A stretch of DNA of 64,000 nucleotides from Phascolarctos cinereus (taxonomy: Eukaryota > Chordata > Mammalia > Diprotodontia > Phascolarctidae), in NCBI RefSeq assembly GCF_002099425.1, contig NW_018344216.1, positions 871,501-935,500 of the forward strand, read 5' to 3'. The notes beneath the pieces are model-generated. The model had not been told where the DNA came from. It did not search any database and saw only the letters and a list, made by a program, of their open reading frames with translations. This document shows positions 31,736-41,774 of this stretch, one piece after another (the stretch's first letter is position 1; every line of letters begins with the position of its first letter). Position numbers and translations under genes: made by a program.

Positions 31736-32218
31736 TTACTCCCCACAACCTCTCTCCATCTCTCTAACCCCCATCCAAACCCAATCTTGCTTTATAAAGC
31801 AGAAAATTAGAGATTTCACCTGTGACTTCCTGGGACAATGGGTGGAGCAAAGGGCAGATCTACAGGGTGAAGGGGAAAAGACCTGTGAGCATGAGGACAT
31901 TGTGTAAACATCCAGAATTACCCTAACATATGCTCTGACATTTCTGTCCAGCACATGAAAACTTTGCCTGGGGAATGAATAAGTGATAGCTTTGAAAGTG
32001 GGATCAAAGCCAGCCAGCCAGGCAGGAGCAGCATCTTTTGGCGGACTATCCCCAGTCAAAGTGTTTGTCATGAAGCTCTCTGAGACCAACAGGGAAGAAA
32101 GGTGGGTCAGGGTCCACAATGTGGCTTGATTATAGTCACAAACAGGTGTCAAGATCCAGACTGCTAAGGATGTCATGGTGCAGTGGTGTGATGCCCCTCT
32201 TGGGCTTCCTTTATTCAA
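31736..32218 (-). other. Unexplained 160-codon open frame
   Basis: A stop-free minus-strand stretch begins MNKGSPRGASHHC and is rich in Ser, Thr and Pro, with several Cys and Trp. It lies in non-repetitive, GC-richer sequence. I see no signal peptide, membrane segment or known motif. GC-rich composition alone can yield such a frame, and it may belong to an unrecognised repeat. I do not call it a gene. Confidence 0.2.
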
Positions 32219-32344
32219 TCAGCATTTATTTTTAATACTTGGGACATTTCTTAGAACAGAGCAATTGCTGGGTTTGGATTGAGTGAGTTAGGTCAATTTT
32301 AATGGATCTCCTGGGAATTTTCCCATTTCTAAAATGAGTCAGAA

Positions 32345-32635
32345 TCAATAAACATTTATGTAGCACCTACTGTGTGCCAGGCACTGGGGATACAAAGAAA
32401 GGTATAAGACAGTCCTTGCCTGCAAAGAGCTTATAATCTAATGGCGGGGTGGGGGGGAGACAACATATAAAAAGGGTGAGGAGAAGGTGGGAGTTCAATT
32501 AAATTCAACTCAAATTGACTTAGCTCCTACTATGCGTTAGGTGCTAGGAATACCAAGACAAAAAATAGAACAATCTTTGACCTCCAGATTACATTCTTAG
32601 GTTCACATTCTACTGAGGGAAGACACCATGTGTAT
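32345..32635 (-). mobile_element. LINE-2 3' ends (antisense), two adjoining pieces
   Basis: Piece one: AATAAACATTTATGTAGCAC, TGTGTGCCAGGCACTGGGGA, GCAAAGAGCTTATAATCTAA. Piece two restarts at 32500: TTGACTTAGCTCCTACTATG, CGTTAGGTGCTAGGAATACC, TCACATTCTACTGAGGGAAG. The repeated head means two insertions or a local duplication. Confidence 0.85.
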
Positions 32636-32639
32636 GGAA

Positions 32640-33420
32640 CAAGAAGACTGGCCACTGGCCATACTCCAAGGACTGGGCTCCCAATGACCAATCTCCCTGT
32701 TATATGTACCACATATAATAGCTGGAGTTTGCTCTGTCAACCCACACTCACACTGTCAGGTTAGTCCTCAGAGCTTAGATCTTATTCTTCCCTTTAGGAG
32801 CCTAAGTAGTCACCCTAAGGGATTGTGAGGTTAACACTATCATTCATGAGCCCTCACATTGTATATTCCTCTCAATATGGATCAATCCGTTAACATCTTC
32901 CCAATATCATCTAGCCAATAGTTAGTACTCCAATATAATTTTGATCAGGATTACAGAAGAATAACCACTACAGACACAGAAGGGAAAAAGCCACAGGGCA
33001 ACCAGGTGAGGGAGTCCCTCACCTTGCCTTGGAGGCTTACAGCATTTCTCCTCCACTCACTCAAAAAGCTGCTAGAAAGAGAGGCTGAATTATATTGGGG
33101 TCTTTTTTATGCACACTCAGTTCTATTCTCTGTAGCCAATCAAAAGGCTTTCTGAGGACAAGTAAATTGACAAAAGACAGTTATCCAAACCTTATGCATG
33201 CTCTGAGTTGGAGACAGACTCCTTCCATTGGGCACCATCATGAGTCTTCAGAAGCCAACTCATCACACCTCCTCGTGGGTATATATCCCACAGAGACCAC
33301 CGGGCATGCTCCGAAGACTCTGCCCCCATTGGCCAGTGTCTGTGTTACATAAATATATAAGTATATATGAAGTATGCACAAAGCAAATAAAGAGTGATTT
33401 GGAGACAGGAAAGAACTAAT
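32640..33420. other. Unclassified block, possible old dispersed repeat
   Basis: The part at 32990-33140 shares GAGGCTTA-AG-AT-TCT-CC, a weaker middle and an exact GTAGCCAATCAAAA with 40040-40180, so it may be a dispersed repeat. The 33290-33360 part (GCATGCTCCGAAGACTCTGC, ATTGGCCAGTGTCTGTGTTA) loosely echoes 32650-32710. The class is unknown. Confidence 0.35.
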
Positions 33421-33424
33421 AATC

Positions 33425-33665
33425 TGGGGAAATGAAGAAAAAGCCCCCTATAGGAGAAGATACTTGAACTGAAACTTGAAGAGAGTGAGTAGTACCAAGA
33501 GGAGGAGATAAATTGGAGTCAGACAGTGAAGGATGTTAAATGCCAAGCAAAGTATTTTATATTTGATCCTATAGTCCTACAGTCGGTAGGGAGCCCTTGA
33601 AATTTCTTGAGAAGGAGAGAGATAGGAATGTATCAGTCAGGCACCTTGCAGGGAGGATGGAGTGG
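33425..33665 (-). mobile_element. LINE-2 segment (antisense)
   Basis: TACTTGAACTGAAACTTGAA, GTTAAATGCCAAGCAAAGTA, TTTTATATTTGATCCTATAG and TAGGGAGCCCTTGAAATTTC match the antisense L2 coding/3' region (compare 19890-20000). Confidence 0.8.
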
Positions 33666-33735
33666 AAAAAATTAGGTGGATGAGATTTGAGAGCCCTTCC
33701 AACTCTAACATTTTGTGATTCTGATCTTCTAAATA
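33666..33735 (+). mobile_element. MIR-type SINE 3' tail fragment
   Basis: GAGAGCCCTTCCAACTCTAA and CATTTTGTGATTCTGATC. Confidence 0.55.
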
Positions 33736-33990
33736 TAAATTTGGTTGAGTTTAGGACAGTTCATATCATTAGTAAATATATAGCAGCCTCAAAAAAATGT
33801 AGGTTCTAAGACCACAGGACTTGTTCGCTTCCAAGATGTGTATGGCAAACCAATGTCCTTACCTATTCTGTCTGCCTCTTTTGTTTAACAAGTGTGATTA
33901 TCAATAATTTAGCTTACTTTTGTGTTACTCAGGTCAAGATATATTGAAATATTATTGCTGCAAAATTTTTGTGAATGGGAGGACAAAAAG

Positions 33991-34240
33991 CCAATTTCTT
34001 TCTTTTTCTTTCTTTCTTTTCTTCTTTCTTCCTTCCTTCTTTCTTCTCTTCTTTCCTTTCTTTTTCTCTCTTCTCTCTCTCTTCCTTCCTTTTCTTTTTT
34101 CTTTCTCATTGTTCCTTCTTTTTTCTTTCTTCCTCTTCCTTCTTTTGTCTTCTTTCTCTTTCTTTCCTTCTTCCTTTCTCCTTTATTTCTTTTTTCCTCT
34201 CTCTTTGGTTCCTTTTTTTATTTCTTTCTTTCTCTCTTTT
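33991..34240. repeat. 250-base polypyrimidine tract (CTTT/TTCC)
   Basis: Nearly pure C/T on the plus strand, mixed TTTC, TTCC and CTCT units. It gives overlapping open frames of Phe/Ser/Leu in all three plus frames and Lys/Glu/Arg on the minus strand, all artefacts of composition. Confidence 0.95.
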
Positions 34241-34317
34241 TCAGTGACTAGGAAAATGAAGAACATCAGCAAGATAAGAAAGAAAACAAAATCTGTAATT
34301 AGAAGCATGTAGAATAA

Positions 34318-34445
34318 ATACTGTCTTTGTGACCTTGAGCAAGTCGTTTAACTCTCTGAGTCTTCCTTCCTTCTATGTAAAATGAAAATTTGGTCTAGGT
34401 GACCTCTAAGGTTCCTTCCAGAACCAAGTCTGTGATCCTACATCC
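34318..34445 (+). mobile_element. MIR-type SINE 3' half
   Basis: GTGACCTTGAGCAAGTCGTT, TAACTCTCTGAGTCTTCC and GACCTCTAAGGTTCCTTCCA. Confidence 0.8.
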
Positions 34446-34539
34446 TTCTTGCTCATTATGTTTAACTTAGAGATACTGCATATATTCAATTTAGAATGAA
34501 GAAAGTTGTTGGGAGAGGTGTAGCATTTTTTGAGTTTGT

Positions 34540-34592
34540 CTTTATGCCTTGCACATGCTTAATGAATGCATGTTGAATTGAATTGAGAGAAG
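34540..34592 (+). mobile_element. LINE-2 3' terminus fragment
   Basis: TATGCCTTGCACATGCTTAA then TGAATGCATGTTGAATTGAA. Confidence 0.5.
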
Positions 34593-35760
34593 GAAAGACT
34601 GCAATTAAAATACAAAACATAAAATGTAGTGATTACAAAGATAAACTCATCCTAGTTAGCTAGCTATAGCTCATCTATTTCCAACAATGAAATCAAAGGA
34701 AGGGCCATATTAAAAGAAACATCATTATTAGTGTTTTACATTGTTGTATATAATAAATTTGTCTGTCTCCACTTCATTTCCTGGCATAAATAAGTAACTT
34801 CATATGAATACGTTGATTAGGTGAGCAAACATTTTCACTGCATGGAAGATAAATGGAATCAGGGCAGCATAAATGACAGAGAGATCTATAACACCAACAT
34901 GGGAGACTCTCTTATTTAGAGAGGCACCAGGTAACAGAGAGAAAGACAAGATGCCCAGTGCATTCAGAGACACAGACATTCATTACTGATATCACAAATG
35001 TAGCCCAAGAAAATATTCCTGCCACACTCCACTGGAGTACGGCTAGGCAGAAAGATAACTGACCTCTACTTGTGGAGCAAAGGACATGAGAGATCAATTT
35101 TTAACCTTTGATAAGTCTTATTCTTTACTCTTCACTTTCTGCTGTCACCAGCATTCACTGTAGTCATCAATCATCATCTGATATTAATAGCTACTCTCTG
35201 TTTAACTTTGGAAACATGAGGACTGCTCACACACACAGGCATGGGTCTCACTGTACAAGGTAGCCATTGCACCATACCTGGGCCATTTCAGATCTGCCAC
35301 CTCTCACCTAGGACTGCTACAAAGATGCTGCTCCAAGAAGGGTAGGAAGACACTCTCTGAAGATATCCCTACCAAGGATGCATTTTAGTTACAATAGGGT
35401 CATTTGGTTGGTGGGCATTAAAAGTCACCCACTGAAGAGGCTGCTGACTTCTTCAAGCACCCCTCAAACAATTCCTGGAATCTCTGGAACTATAAATAGG
35501 TTGGAGTGGTGCCAATCAATTTAGCCACTGGAGACTCATAAACATCTGTAAGCCATCCTTTCTCATTTTTCCCCCATCTCAATCTGTCACTATGTCTGTC
35601 GCTGGTGTTTTCTTTTCCTACTTATTCCCTTATTCCCCAATTTCAAAACATCAATTTCTTAAGCATGTTCCCTTGCTTCATTCCTACTTCTCTGAGAACT
35701 CATTTAGCAACTTATGGGGGTGGGGGACATACTCAGGGAAGGAGTTGGAAACCTATACAG
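34593..35760. other. Unassigned sequence, about 1.2 kb
   Basis: No recognised family, no exon. GC-richer around 35220-35500. Small frames only. Confidence 0.35.
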
Positions 35761-35875
35761 AAAGATATACATATATGTATATATATATATAATATATATA
35801 TATAATATATATATATAATATATATATATATGTGCGTGTGTGTGTGTGTATATATATATGTGTGTGTGTGTGTGC

Positions 35876-35934
<59 letters not shown>

Positions 35935-35935
35935 T
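35761..35935. repeat. (TA)n and (TG)n compound microsatellite
   Basis: Runs of TATATATAA, TGTGTGTG and a long (TA)n at 35877-35930. Cruciform-prone. Minus-strand Tyr/Ile repeat frames are artefacts. Confidence 0.95.
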
Positions 35936-36769
35936 ACTTAGATAAATCTATTCAGATACAAATAGAACCCAAACTTCTCCACCCTGAAACAGATCTGTAA
36001 TATCATTAATTTAGTTCCCTCCAATGATGCAGATTGCAACCTTCCCTTATCTGACCACCCTGTAGGTCATTTGTCCAGGTCCTTCCATAAGTTCATCATG
36101 TGGGGTCCATTCAATATGCCAGAGGCTTTCCTTTCTTTCTTCTGAAATTGCTAGAGTACCAGTGGCTGCCCACCTGTCACCTCTTGTTCTTGGTATATGA
36201 ACAGCCAGTCTTCTTCTCTTCCTGTCTTACAATTCTTTCCTGTTCTTCAGAGCTCCTCATTGGTTATAGTAAATGGCACATACTTAAGTTTGTTCTCACT
36301 AACAAGCTAGAGAGGTAGACCCAGAGCTTTGACTTTGACCACTGTTAGGCAGGTATGTGATTAATTCTAGAATTATGAGTGAAGGACTATGATTGATAGC
36401 CTGGTGTTATCTGGTTTGCTGGGGTTGGGGGAAGAAGAGAGGTGATACAAGTGAGGTGATACATCACATAAAGGTCAGGGGAAGAACATTCTTATTCATA
36501 GTACTATTTTATCAAGGGTTGTAGTGAAGGAATTCAGAACATACTTATGAAGTTGCAGGTGACAGCTGGGCAAAGTTTCTGATACAATGAAAAAGGGGAA
36601 CAGAATTCAAAGTGAGATTGAGAAATTGAACAAACTGAGAGTCAATGAGGACAAAAGCAAATAACTAGTAGGACAAATTTAAAAATACAAGGGGTTGAAG
36701 TGAGTCCTAAGTTAAATATAGTTGAGTAGTGTAATCTTGGGTTTTTATTGAGGTTGTTGTTTTGTTTTG
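35936..36769. other. Unassigned sequence
   Basis: About 830 bases with no recognised family or exon. Confidence 0.35.
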
Positions 36770-37015
36770 TTTTTATTCTGTTGTTGTTCAGTTGTTTCAG
36801 TCATGTCCCATGTTTCATGACCCAGTTTGAAGTTTTCTTGGCAAAGTTACTAGAGTGGTTTGCCATTTCCTCCTCCAGCTCATTTTATAGATGAGGAAAC
36901 TGAGGCAAACAGGGTTAAATGACTTGCCCAGGGTCACACAACTAGTAAGCATCTTCCTGACTCTAGACCCAGCACTCTATCCATTGCACCACCTAGCTGC
37001 CCTGCTTTTTATTCT
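36770..37015 (-). mobile_element. tRNA-derived CORE-SINE with BovB/RTE tail (antisense) plus duplication
   Basis: TGTTGTTCAGTTGTTTCAGT tail, TTTTCTTGGCAAAGTTACTA, GATGAGGAAACTGAGGCAAA, GGGTCACACAACTAGTAAGC and the head at CATTGCACCACCTAGCTGCC (37002). TTTTTATTCT flanks it at 36770-36779 and 37006-37015. A block between CORE and head (the GAACTCAGG region) is missing. Confidence 0.92.
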
Positions 37016-37035
37016 ACGGTAGTATGAATTGTAGA

Positions 37036-37250
37036 AAGCGATGTGGTATAGTGGAGTCAGAGCATAGTAGATTTGGAGTCACAGGGCCCAAGTTAAAATC
37101 TTGGCTCTGACACTTAGCATGTAACTTCAAACAAGTCACTTAACCACTCTGAGACTCAGTTTTCCACAACCATAAACTTAAGAGATTTGGACTAGATGAA
37201 CTGGAAAGTCCTTTTCATCCCTAAATATCATTCTGTGACCATTTTAAGAG
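37036..37250 (+). mobile_element. MIR/THER-type SINE
   Basis: GATGTGGTATAGTGGAGTCA, TTGGAGTCACAGGGCCCAAG, CTTGGCTCTGACACTTAGC, CACTTAACCACTCTGAGACT and CCCTAAATATCATTCTGTGA. Confidence 0.8.
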
Positions 37251-37410
37251 CATACTGAAATACACAAGGTCAGATCTGAAGCAAAGTTGTGAACTTTGTC
37301 ATCAAGTATCCCGCAACACCCTCTGAGCTCTTTTCTTTTCTTCTGTAATGCCAACCCCACCTCCCCTCTTACGCACACCTTAGGTCCCGATGTCCACATG
37401 CTTCTTCCCC

Positions 37411-37682
37411 TTGTTCAGTCATTTCAATTGTGCCCTACTCTTTGCAACTGCTTATATTTTGGGGGAGGGAGGGGAGGGAGGTGGTGGCAGTTTCTTGACA
37501 AAGATACTGGAATGATTCGTCATTTCCTTCTCCAGTTCATTTTATAGTGAGGAAACTGAGGCAAACAGGGTTAAGTAACTTGCCCAGGGTCGAACTGCTA
37601 CTAAGTGTCTGAGGTTGGATTTGAACTCATGTCTTCCTGACTTCAGGCCCTGAGTTCTTTTTACAGCACCACCTAGCTGCCC
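37411..37682 (-). mobile_element. tRNA-derived CORE-SINE with BovB/RTE tail (antisense)
   Basis: TTGTTCAGTCATTTCAATTG, CATTTCCTTCTCCAGTTCAT, GTGAGGAAACTGAGGCAAAC, CTGAGGTTGGATTTGAACTC and the head at CACCACCTAGCTGCCC. A G-rich expansion (37460-37490) sits in the tail. Confidence 0.92.
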
Positions 37683-38639
37683 AATATGTCCCTATACCCC
37701 TATAAAAATGGACTTTCAATTTTTTTCATTCACATTAAGGTATATAAATAAATAACAACTTAAATGTTACTGTCTTCAAGATCAAAACATTAACCTATAG
37801 GGATAAGACTGTGACATTGCAACTTCAGGCATCAACCAGTAGGTGGAAGGCTTTTTGAGGATCTAAAGGAGCAGTTCTGGGGGATCAGAATTGCCCTGCT
37901 GTCATGCCCTTTGTTTCAAACCTCCCCACACTGCTCCATTTGTGTCTCCTGGGTCTGGTGGGACCATTCCCACCCCATACCCCAACAACAATCCTCCCAA
38001 CAGCCTCCTCCAGTTCAGTCCCTCTCTACTCTTTCCTTAGCCTAGGAACCTTTTCCTTATCCTCCCTTCAAAGCTGCATCTAGAACCTGGTCCCTTCCCT
38101 ATACAGATGGTACCAGAGATGGCCTCCATTTACTCCCCTAATTCCTAAATTCCTAGAGTAAAGAGCAGTCAGACCAGTCTTCTCGCCCGTCTTGGGCAAG
38201 TCACCCTTGCACAGAGCTTGAACTGGGCAGTATAAATTTAGAGAACCCAAGAGGAAGACTGGTGGAAGATAACTGAATGTAATTTATCACTCTATCCTCT
38301 CTGAGGAATGAACCATCTGAAAAGGCCAATCACTTATGCTGAGCATCAATTTCCAAAAACAATCCTTTCATTTCTAAGAATGAAATTCAGTTATAATTTT
38401 CCCCCAGGAAATATTGATTCTTTCTTGTTGGCCTTGGAAACTCTAACTCATATTTATTCTTATTTTTAACTGAATTCCTTCATCCTTGCTAATCTACTTT
38501 ATGTAAACATAGTTCACCATAATAAATGTTATCAACTTGATCCCCTATTCTGCTGTATTCTCCCAAAACTAATTCCAGTTACAGCTAGTATTTCCCTTGT
38601 GTTATTGATATCTACAGTGAATAGAACTCTAATAGAACT
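37683..38639. other. Unassigned sequence, about 950 bases
   Basis: 37900-38200 is C-rich with no repeat match and no long frame; the rest is AT-rich. Nothing supportable. Confidence 0.35.
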
Positions 38640-38885
38640 CTAATAGCATTTATAGAAAACCTTAAAGCTTGCAAAATGCTTCACAAATATTGTCTCATTT
38701 TATCCTCACAACAACCCTGGGGGTAGATGCGATTATCATCCTCATTTTACAGATGAGGAAACTGAGGCACTGAGAGGTTAAGTGATTTTCTCAGGGTCAC
38801 AGAGCTAGTAAGTGTCTGAGGCAGAATGGAGCTCATCTTCCCGATTCCAGGGCCAGCATTCTATTGACTGTGACATCCTGCTCCC
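38640..38885 (-). mobile_element. MIR/THER1-type SINE (antisense)
   Basis: AGCTTGCAAAATGCTTCACA, CTCACAACAACCCTGGGGGT, TTACAGATGAGGAAACTGAG, CAGGGTCACAGAGCTAGTAA and GATTCCAGGGCCAGCATTC. Confidence 0.93.
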
Positions 38886-38994
38886 TCTAGTATCATATAA
38901 CAATTAACATCAATTAACTTTTACAAAATTATATTTATTGGGGAAATAAACCAAAAGCAGATGTTACAAAGTATTTCCCTCAATACTTGTGGGC

Positions 38995-39745
38995 TTTGTT
39001 GTTCAGTCATTCAGTTGTGTCCAACTTTTTGTGATCTCATGTGCCATAGCACACCAGGCCCTTCTATCCTACACCATCTCCCGAAGTCTGTCCAAGCTCA
39101 TGTTGGTTGCTTCCATAACACTATTATCCATATCATTCTTTGTCATTCCCTTCTCCTTTTGTCTTCAATTTTTCCCAACACTGGGGTCTTTTCCAATGAA
39201 TTCTGTCTTCTCCCATAGCCAAAGTATTAAAGCTTCAGCCTCACTGTTTGTCCTTCCAATGAGTAGTCTGAATTAATTTAAGTATTGACTGATCTAATCT
39301 CCTTGCTGTACAAGGGAATCTCAAAAGTCTTCTCCAGCACCAATAACTCAAAAGCATTGATCCTGTGGTGCTCAGTTTTCCTCAGGGCCCAACTCTCACA
39401 GCCATACATTACTATTGGAAAAACCATAGCTTTGACTATATGGACCTTTGTTGGCAAGGTGATGTCTCTGTTTTTGAGTATGCTATCCAGATTTGCATGG
39501 AGTTTTCTTGGCAAAAAATACCAGATCACCTTTCGTCAGAACTCTCCACTATGACCTGTCCATCTTGGGAAACCCTGCATGGCATAGCTCATAGTTTCAT
39601 TAAGCTACACAAGCCCCTCTACCATGACAAGGCAATGATCCAGGAGGGGACACTCGAGGGCACTTTCTCCATTAAACTACCTTGGTCCCTGAAGATGGTG
39701 GGCTTAGCCTTAAAGCAGTTGCTATAAAGCATTCGCCCCACCAAG
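38995..39745 (-). mobile_element. Internally deleted BovB-like RTE LINE
   Basis: On the minus strand, 39529-39278 encodes LDSILKNRDITLPTKVHIVK, then AMVFPIVMYGCESWALRKTE, the unmistakable BovB reverse-transcriptase C-terminus. The 3' UTR runs to about 38995 and ends in GTGTCCAAC/TGAC motifs like the SINE tails. Immediately upstream (39515-39740) is GTCATAGTGGAGAGTTCTGA and GGATCATTGCCTTGTCATGG, which I recognise as BovB 5' UTR. Endonuclease and most of the RT are therefore missing, leaving a 5'UTR-to-3'end deletion derivative. The junction lies near GCCAAGAAAACTCCATG (39514-39498). Confidence 0.75.
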
Positions 39746-40070
39746 TTCACTTCCAAATGTGATGGCCAATAGATGAGTTACCTTTGCGTGATCTTGGCTG
39801 CCTTTGATCCACTTTTTGCTCGGTCAAGCAGGTCTCTTGGGACTTTGACACTTATTGGGTTAGGCTATCCACAAAATCTAGCAGAGACTCCCAGACGTCT
39901 GTCAGCTGCCCTTCCTGACTTTTTAAAGTTGACAAGGTCACAGCCTAGCCTGATACTCCTTCACCTAATAGCAGGAAAGAACCACCTCAAAGAGGTAATG
40001 CCTATTTTCTGGCCAGAGCAGAGGGGGTGGGGAGTGGCCTGTGGCTTCTTCCCATCCAGAGGCTTATAGT
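39746..40070 (-). mobile_element. Probable continuation of BovB-like 5' UTR
   Basis: Minus-strand phrases AGGAAGGGCAGCTGACAGAC, TGGGAGTCTCTGCTAG and CTTGACCGAGCAAAAAGTGG fit an RTE 5' UTR and adjoin the element at 39745. A plus-strand frame here (39773-40069) has no motif. Confidence 0.45.
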
Positions 40071-40231
40071 ATATCTTCCCTACTGGAACCAGCTACATAG
40101 CAAAGAGAATGAACCTTGACCGGTTAGTGTCTTTTGAATACAAGCCCAGGTCAGCTCAGTAGCCAATCAAAAATCAATAGACTTCACTATGCAGTCAGTA
40201 GATAGAAAATAGTCATAACTACACATCCTCT

Positions 40232-40470
40232 TGGGCCAGGTAAATGGTCCATCGGGCCTGAAGTCAGGAAGACATGAGTTCAAATCCAGGTTCAGACACT
40301 TAGTAGCAGTGTTACCCTGGGCAAGTCATTTAACCCTGTTTGCCTCAGTTTCCTCATTTGTATAATAAGCTAGAGAAGGAAAGGGCAAACCACTCCAGTG
40401 TCTTTGCCACAAAAACACCAAAATGGGGTCATGGAAAGTCAGTCAAGCTACTAAACAACAACAACAACAC
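40232..40470 (+). mobile_element. tRNA-derived CORE-SINE with BovB/RTE tail
   Basis: Eroded head, GAAGTCAGGAAGACATGAGT, TTACCCTGGGCAAGTCATTT, TTGCCTCAGTTTCCTCATTT, GGGCAAACCACTCCAGTGTC and an ACAACAACAACAACA end. Confidence 0.92.
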
Positions 40471-40719
40471 ATACTCTGAAGCTTGTGTGGGAATTGTAAA
40501 TAGCTGAGCACACCATACACACTCATAGCAGTTGGGCTTAGCCAGTCCTCTTAAATTGTTTTGCTGAGGTGATTGATTAATAGATGAATGTAAATTGAGG
40601 AAATTTTCCAGTGAATAGGGGGAAAATGAGTCAAGTTGAACATTTAGAACCTGGGATAATAGAGAAAACAGGTCACTGGGGAGGTTGCCCCAACATCATT
40701 ACATCAATAGTAAATTCTG

Positions 40720-40980
40720 AGCATCCACCAAAGCAGAAGAATGAAAGGCTTGTAGTCAGGAAGACCTGAGTTCAGATCTGGCTTCAGACACTTACCAGCT
40801 TTGTAAAACTGGATAAGTGACTTAACTCTGTTTGCCTCAGTTTCCTCATCTGTAAAATGGGGATAATAGTAGCACCAACCTCACAGCGTTGTTGTAAAGT
40901 CATATGAGTTCTTTGCACACCTTCAAGCACTATAGAAATGCTGGTGATGACGATGGTGGTGCTGATGATGATGACAATAT
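40720..40980 (+). mobile_element. MIR/THER1-type SINE with GATG tail
   Basis: TTGTAGTCAGGAAGACCTGA, TTCAGATCTGGCTTCAGACA, CAGTTTCCTCATCTGTAAAA, CAACCTCACAGCGTTGTTGT and a GATGATGATGATG end. Confidence 0.92.
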
Positions 40981-41458
40981 GATGTTGACTTTTCCTGTGA
41001 TCTAACTTAAAACTACTCAGAAGACACTAATTTAGAGGCGTTGATGCTTTGTTGGAGAGCTATGCTTGCTTTTGACTAATGGACCATTTCTTCTCCTTAA
41101 ATGTTAACACAAGCCTCATGGGTAAAAATAACCTAGAGCACTGATGTTGACAAAGTCTAGCTGAGCTGCCGTGTGAATTGAACTCACAGTTTCAAAGGTG
41201 ATCAAGCCATTTACAACCTAGAAAATTCCTATTTACTTTTCTCCTTAGGTGCTAGGAAGGATTATTATCCCCAGAGGCTGAGACTGCCTGGCCAATTACA
41301 CTATGGCTCATCCTCTATTCCCTAATATCTGTGAGATCAGATTAAATTGAATACTATCTACTGAAGGGAAAGAGAAACATCAAAAGCAACCTGAGCAAAG
41401 TGAGTTAAAGGCAAGAGGGCCAGTCTGGGGTATTGGTGGTGGGAATTATAATTGATGG
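40981..41458. other. Unassigned sequence
   Basis: No recognised family or exon. Confidence 0.35.
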
Positions 41459-41502
41459 CATACACACACACACACACACACATCTTTTTTTTTTTTTAAC
41501 AC
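41459..41502. repeat. (CA)n plus poly(T)
   Basis: About 11 CA units followed by 14 T. Confidence 0.9.
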
Positions 41503-41774
41503 AGTTTAATGGAGCTACTACTTACATTAGCTGACCTCCTGAGTCACTGCCCTTTTGGCATAAATATTTCTTTGTTAAAACTAATTTGACTCTTAGGGGC
41601 TAAGTGGAATGGGGGGGGAATCTCCCCTATATTTGGGAAACTGACGCTTTTTGTAGACAGCCTAAATGCTGCCTAATTCCCTTTAAGAATTCCAGAAGAA
41701 CTCTGAGGATGGAGTGAAAATGTGACCTACCTGGTCTTCCAGAGGCAGTGAGGGCCACAGTGGTCAGTGTTACA

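Noticed and set aside
33920-34312. Overlapping plus-strand open frames of 90-130 codons rich in Phe, Ser and Leu
   Set aside because: They are produced by the C/T-only tract at 33991-34240 in all three frames. No real coding bias or motif.
39278-39529. Host gene for an 83-residue protein
   Set aside because: It is the C-terminus of a BovB-like reverse transcriptase.
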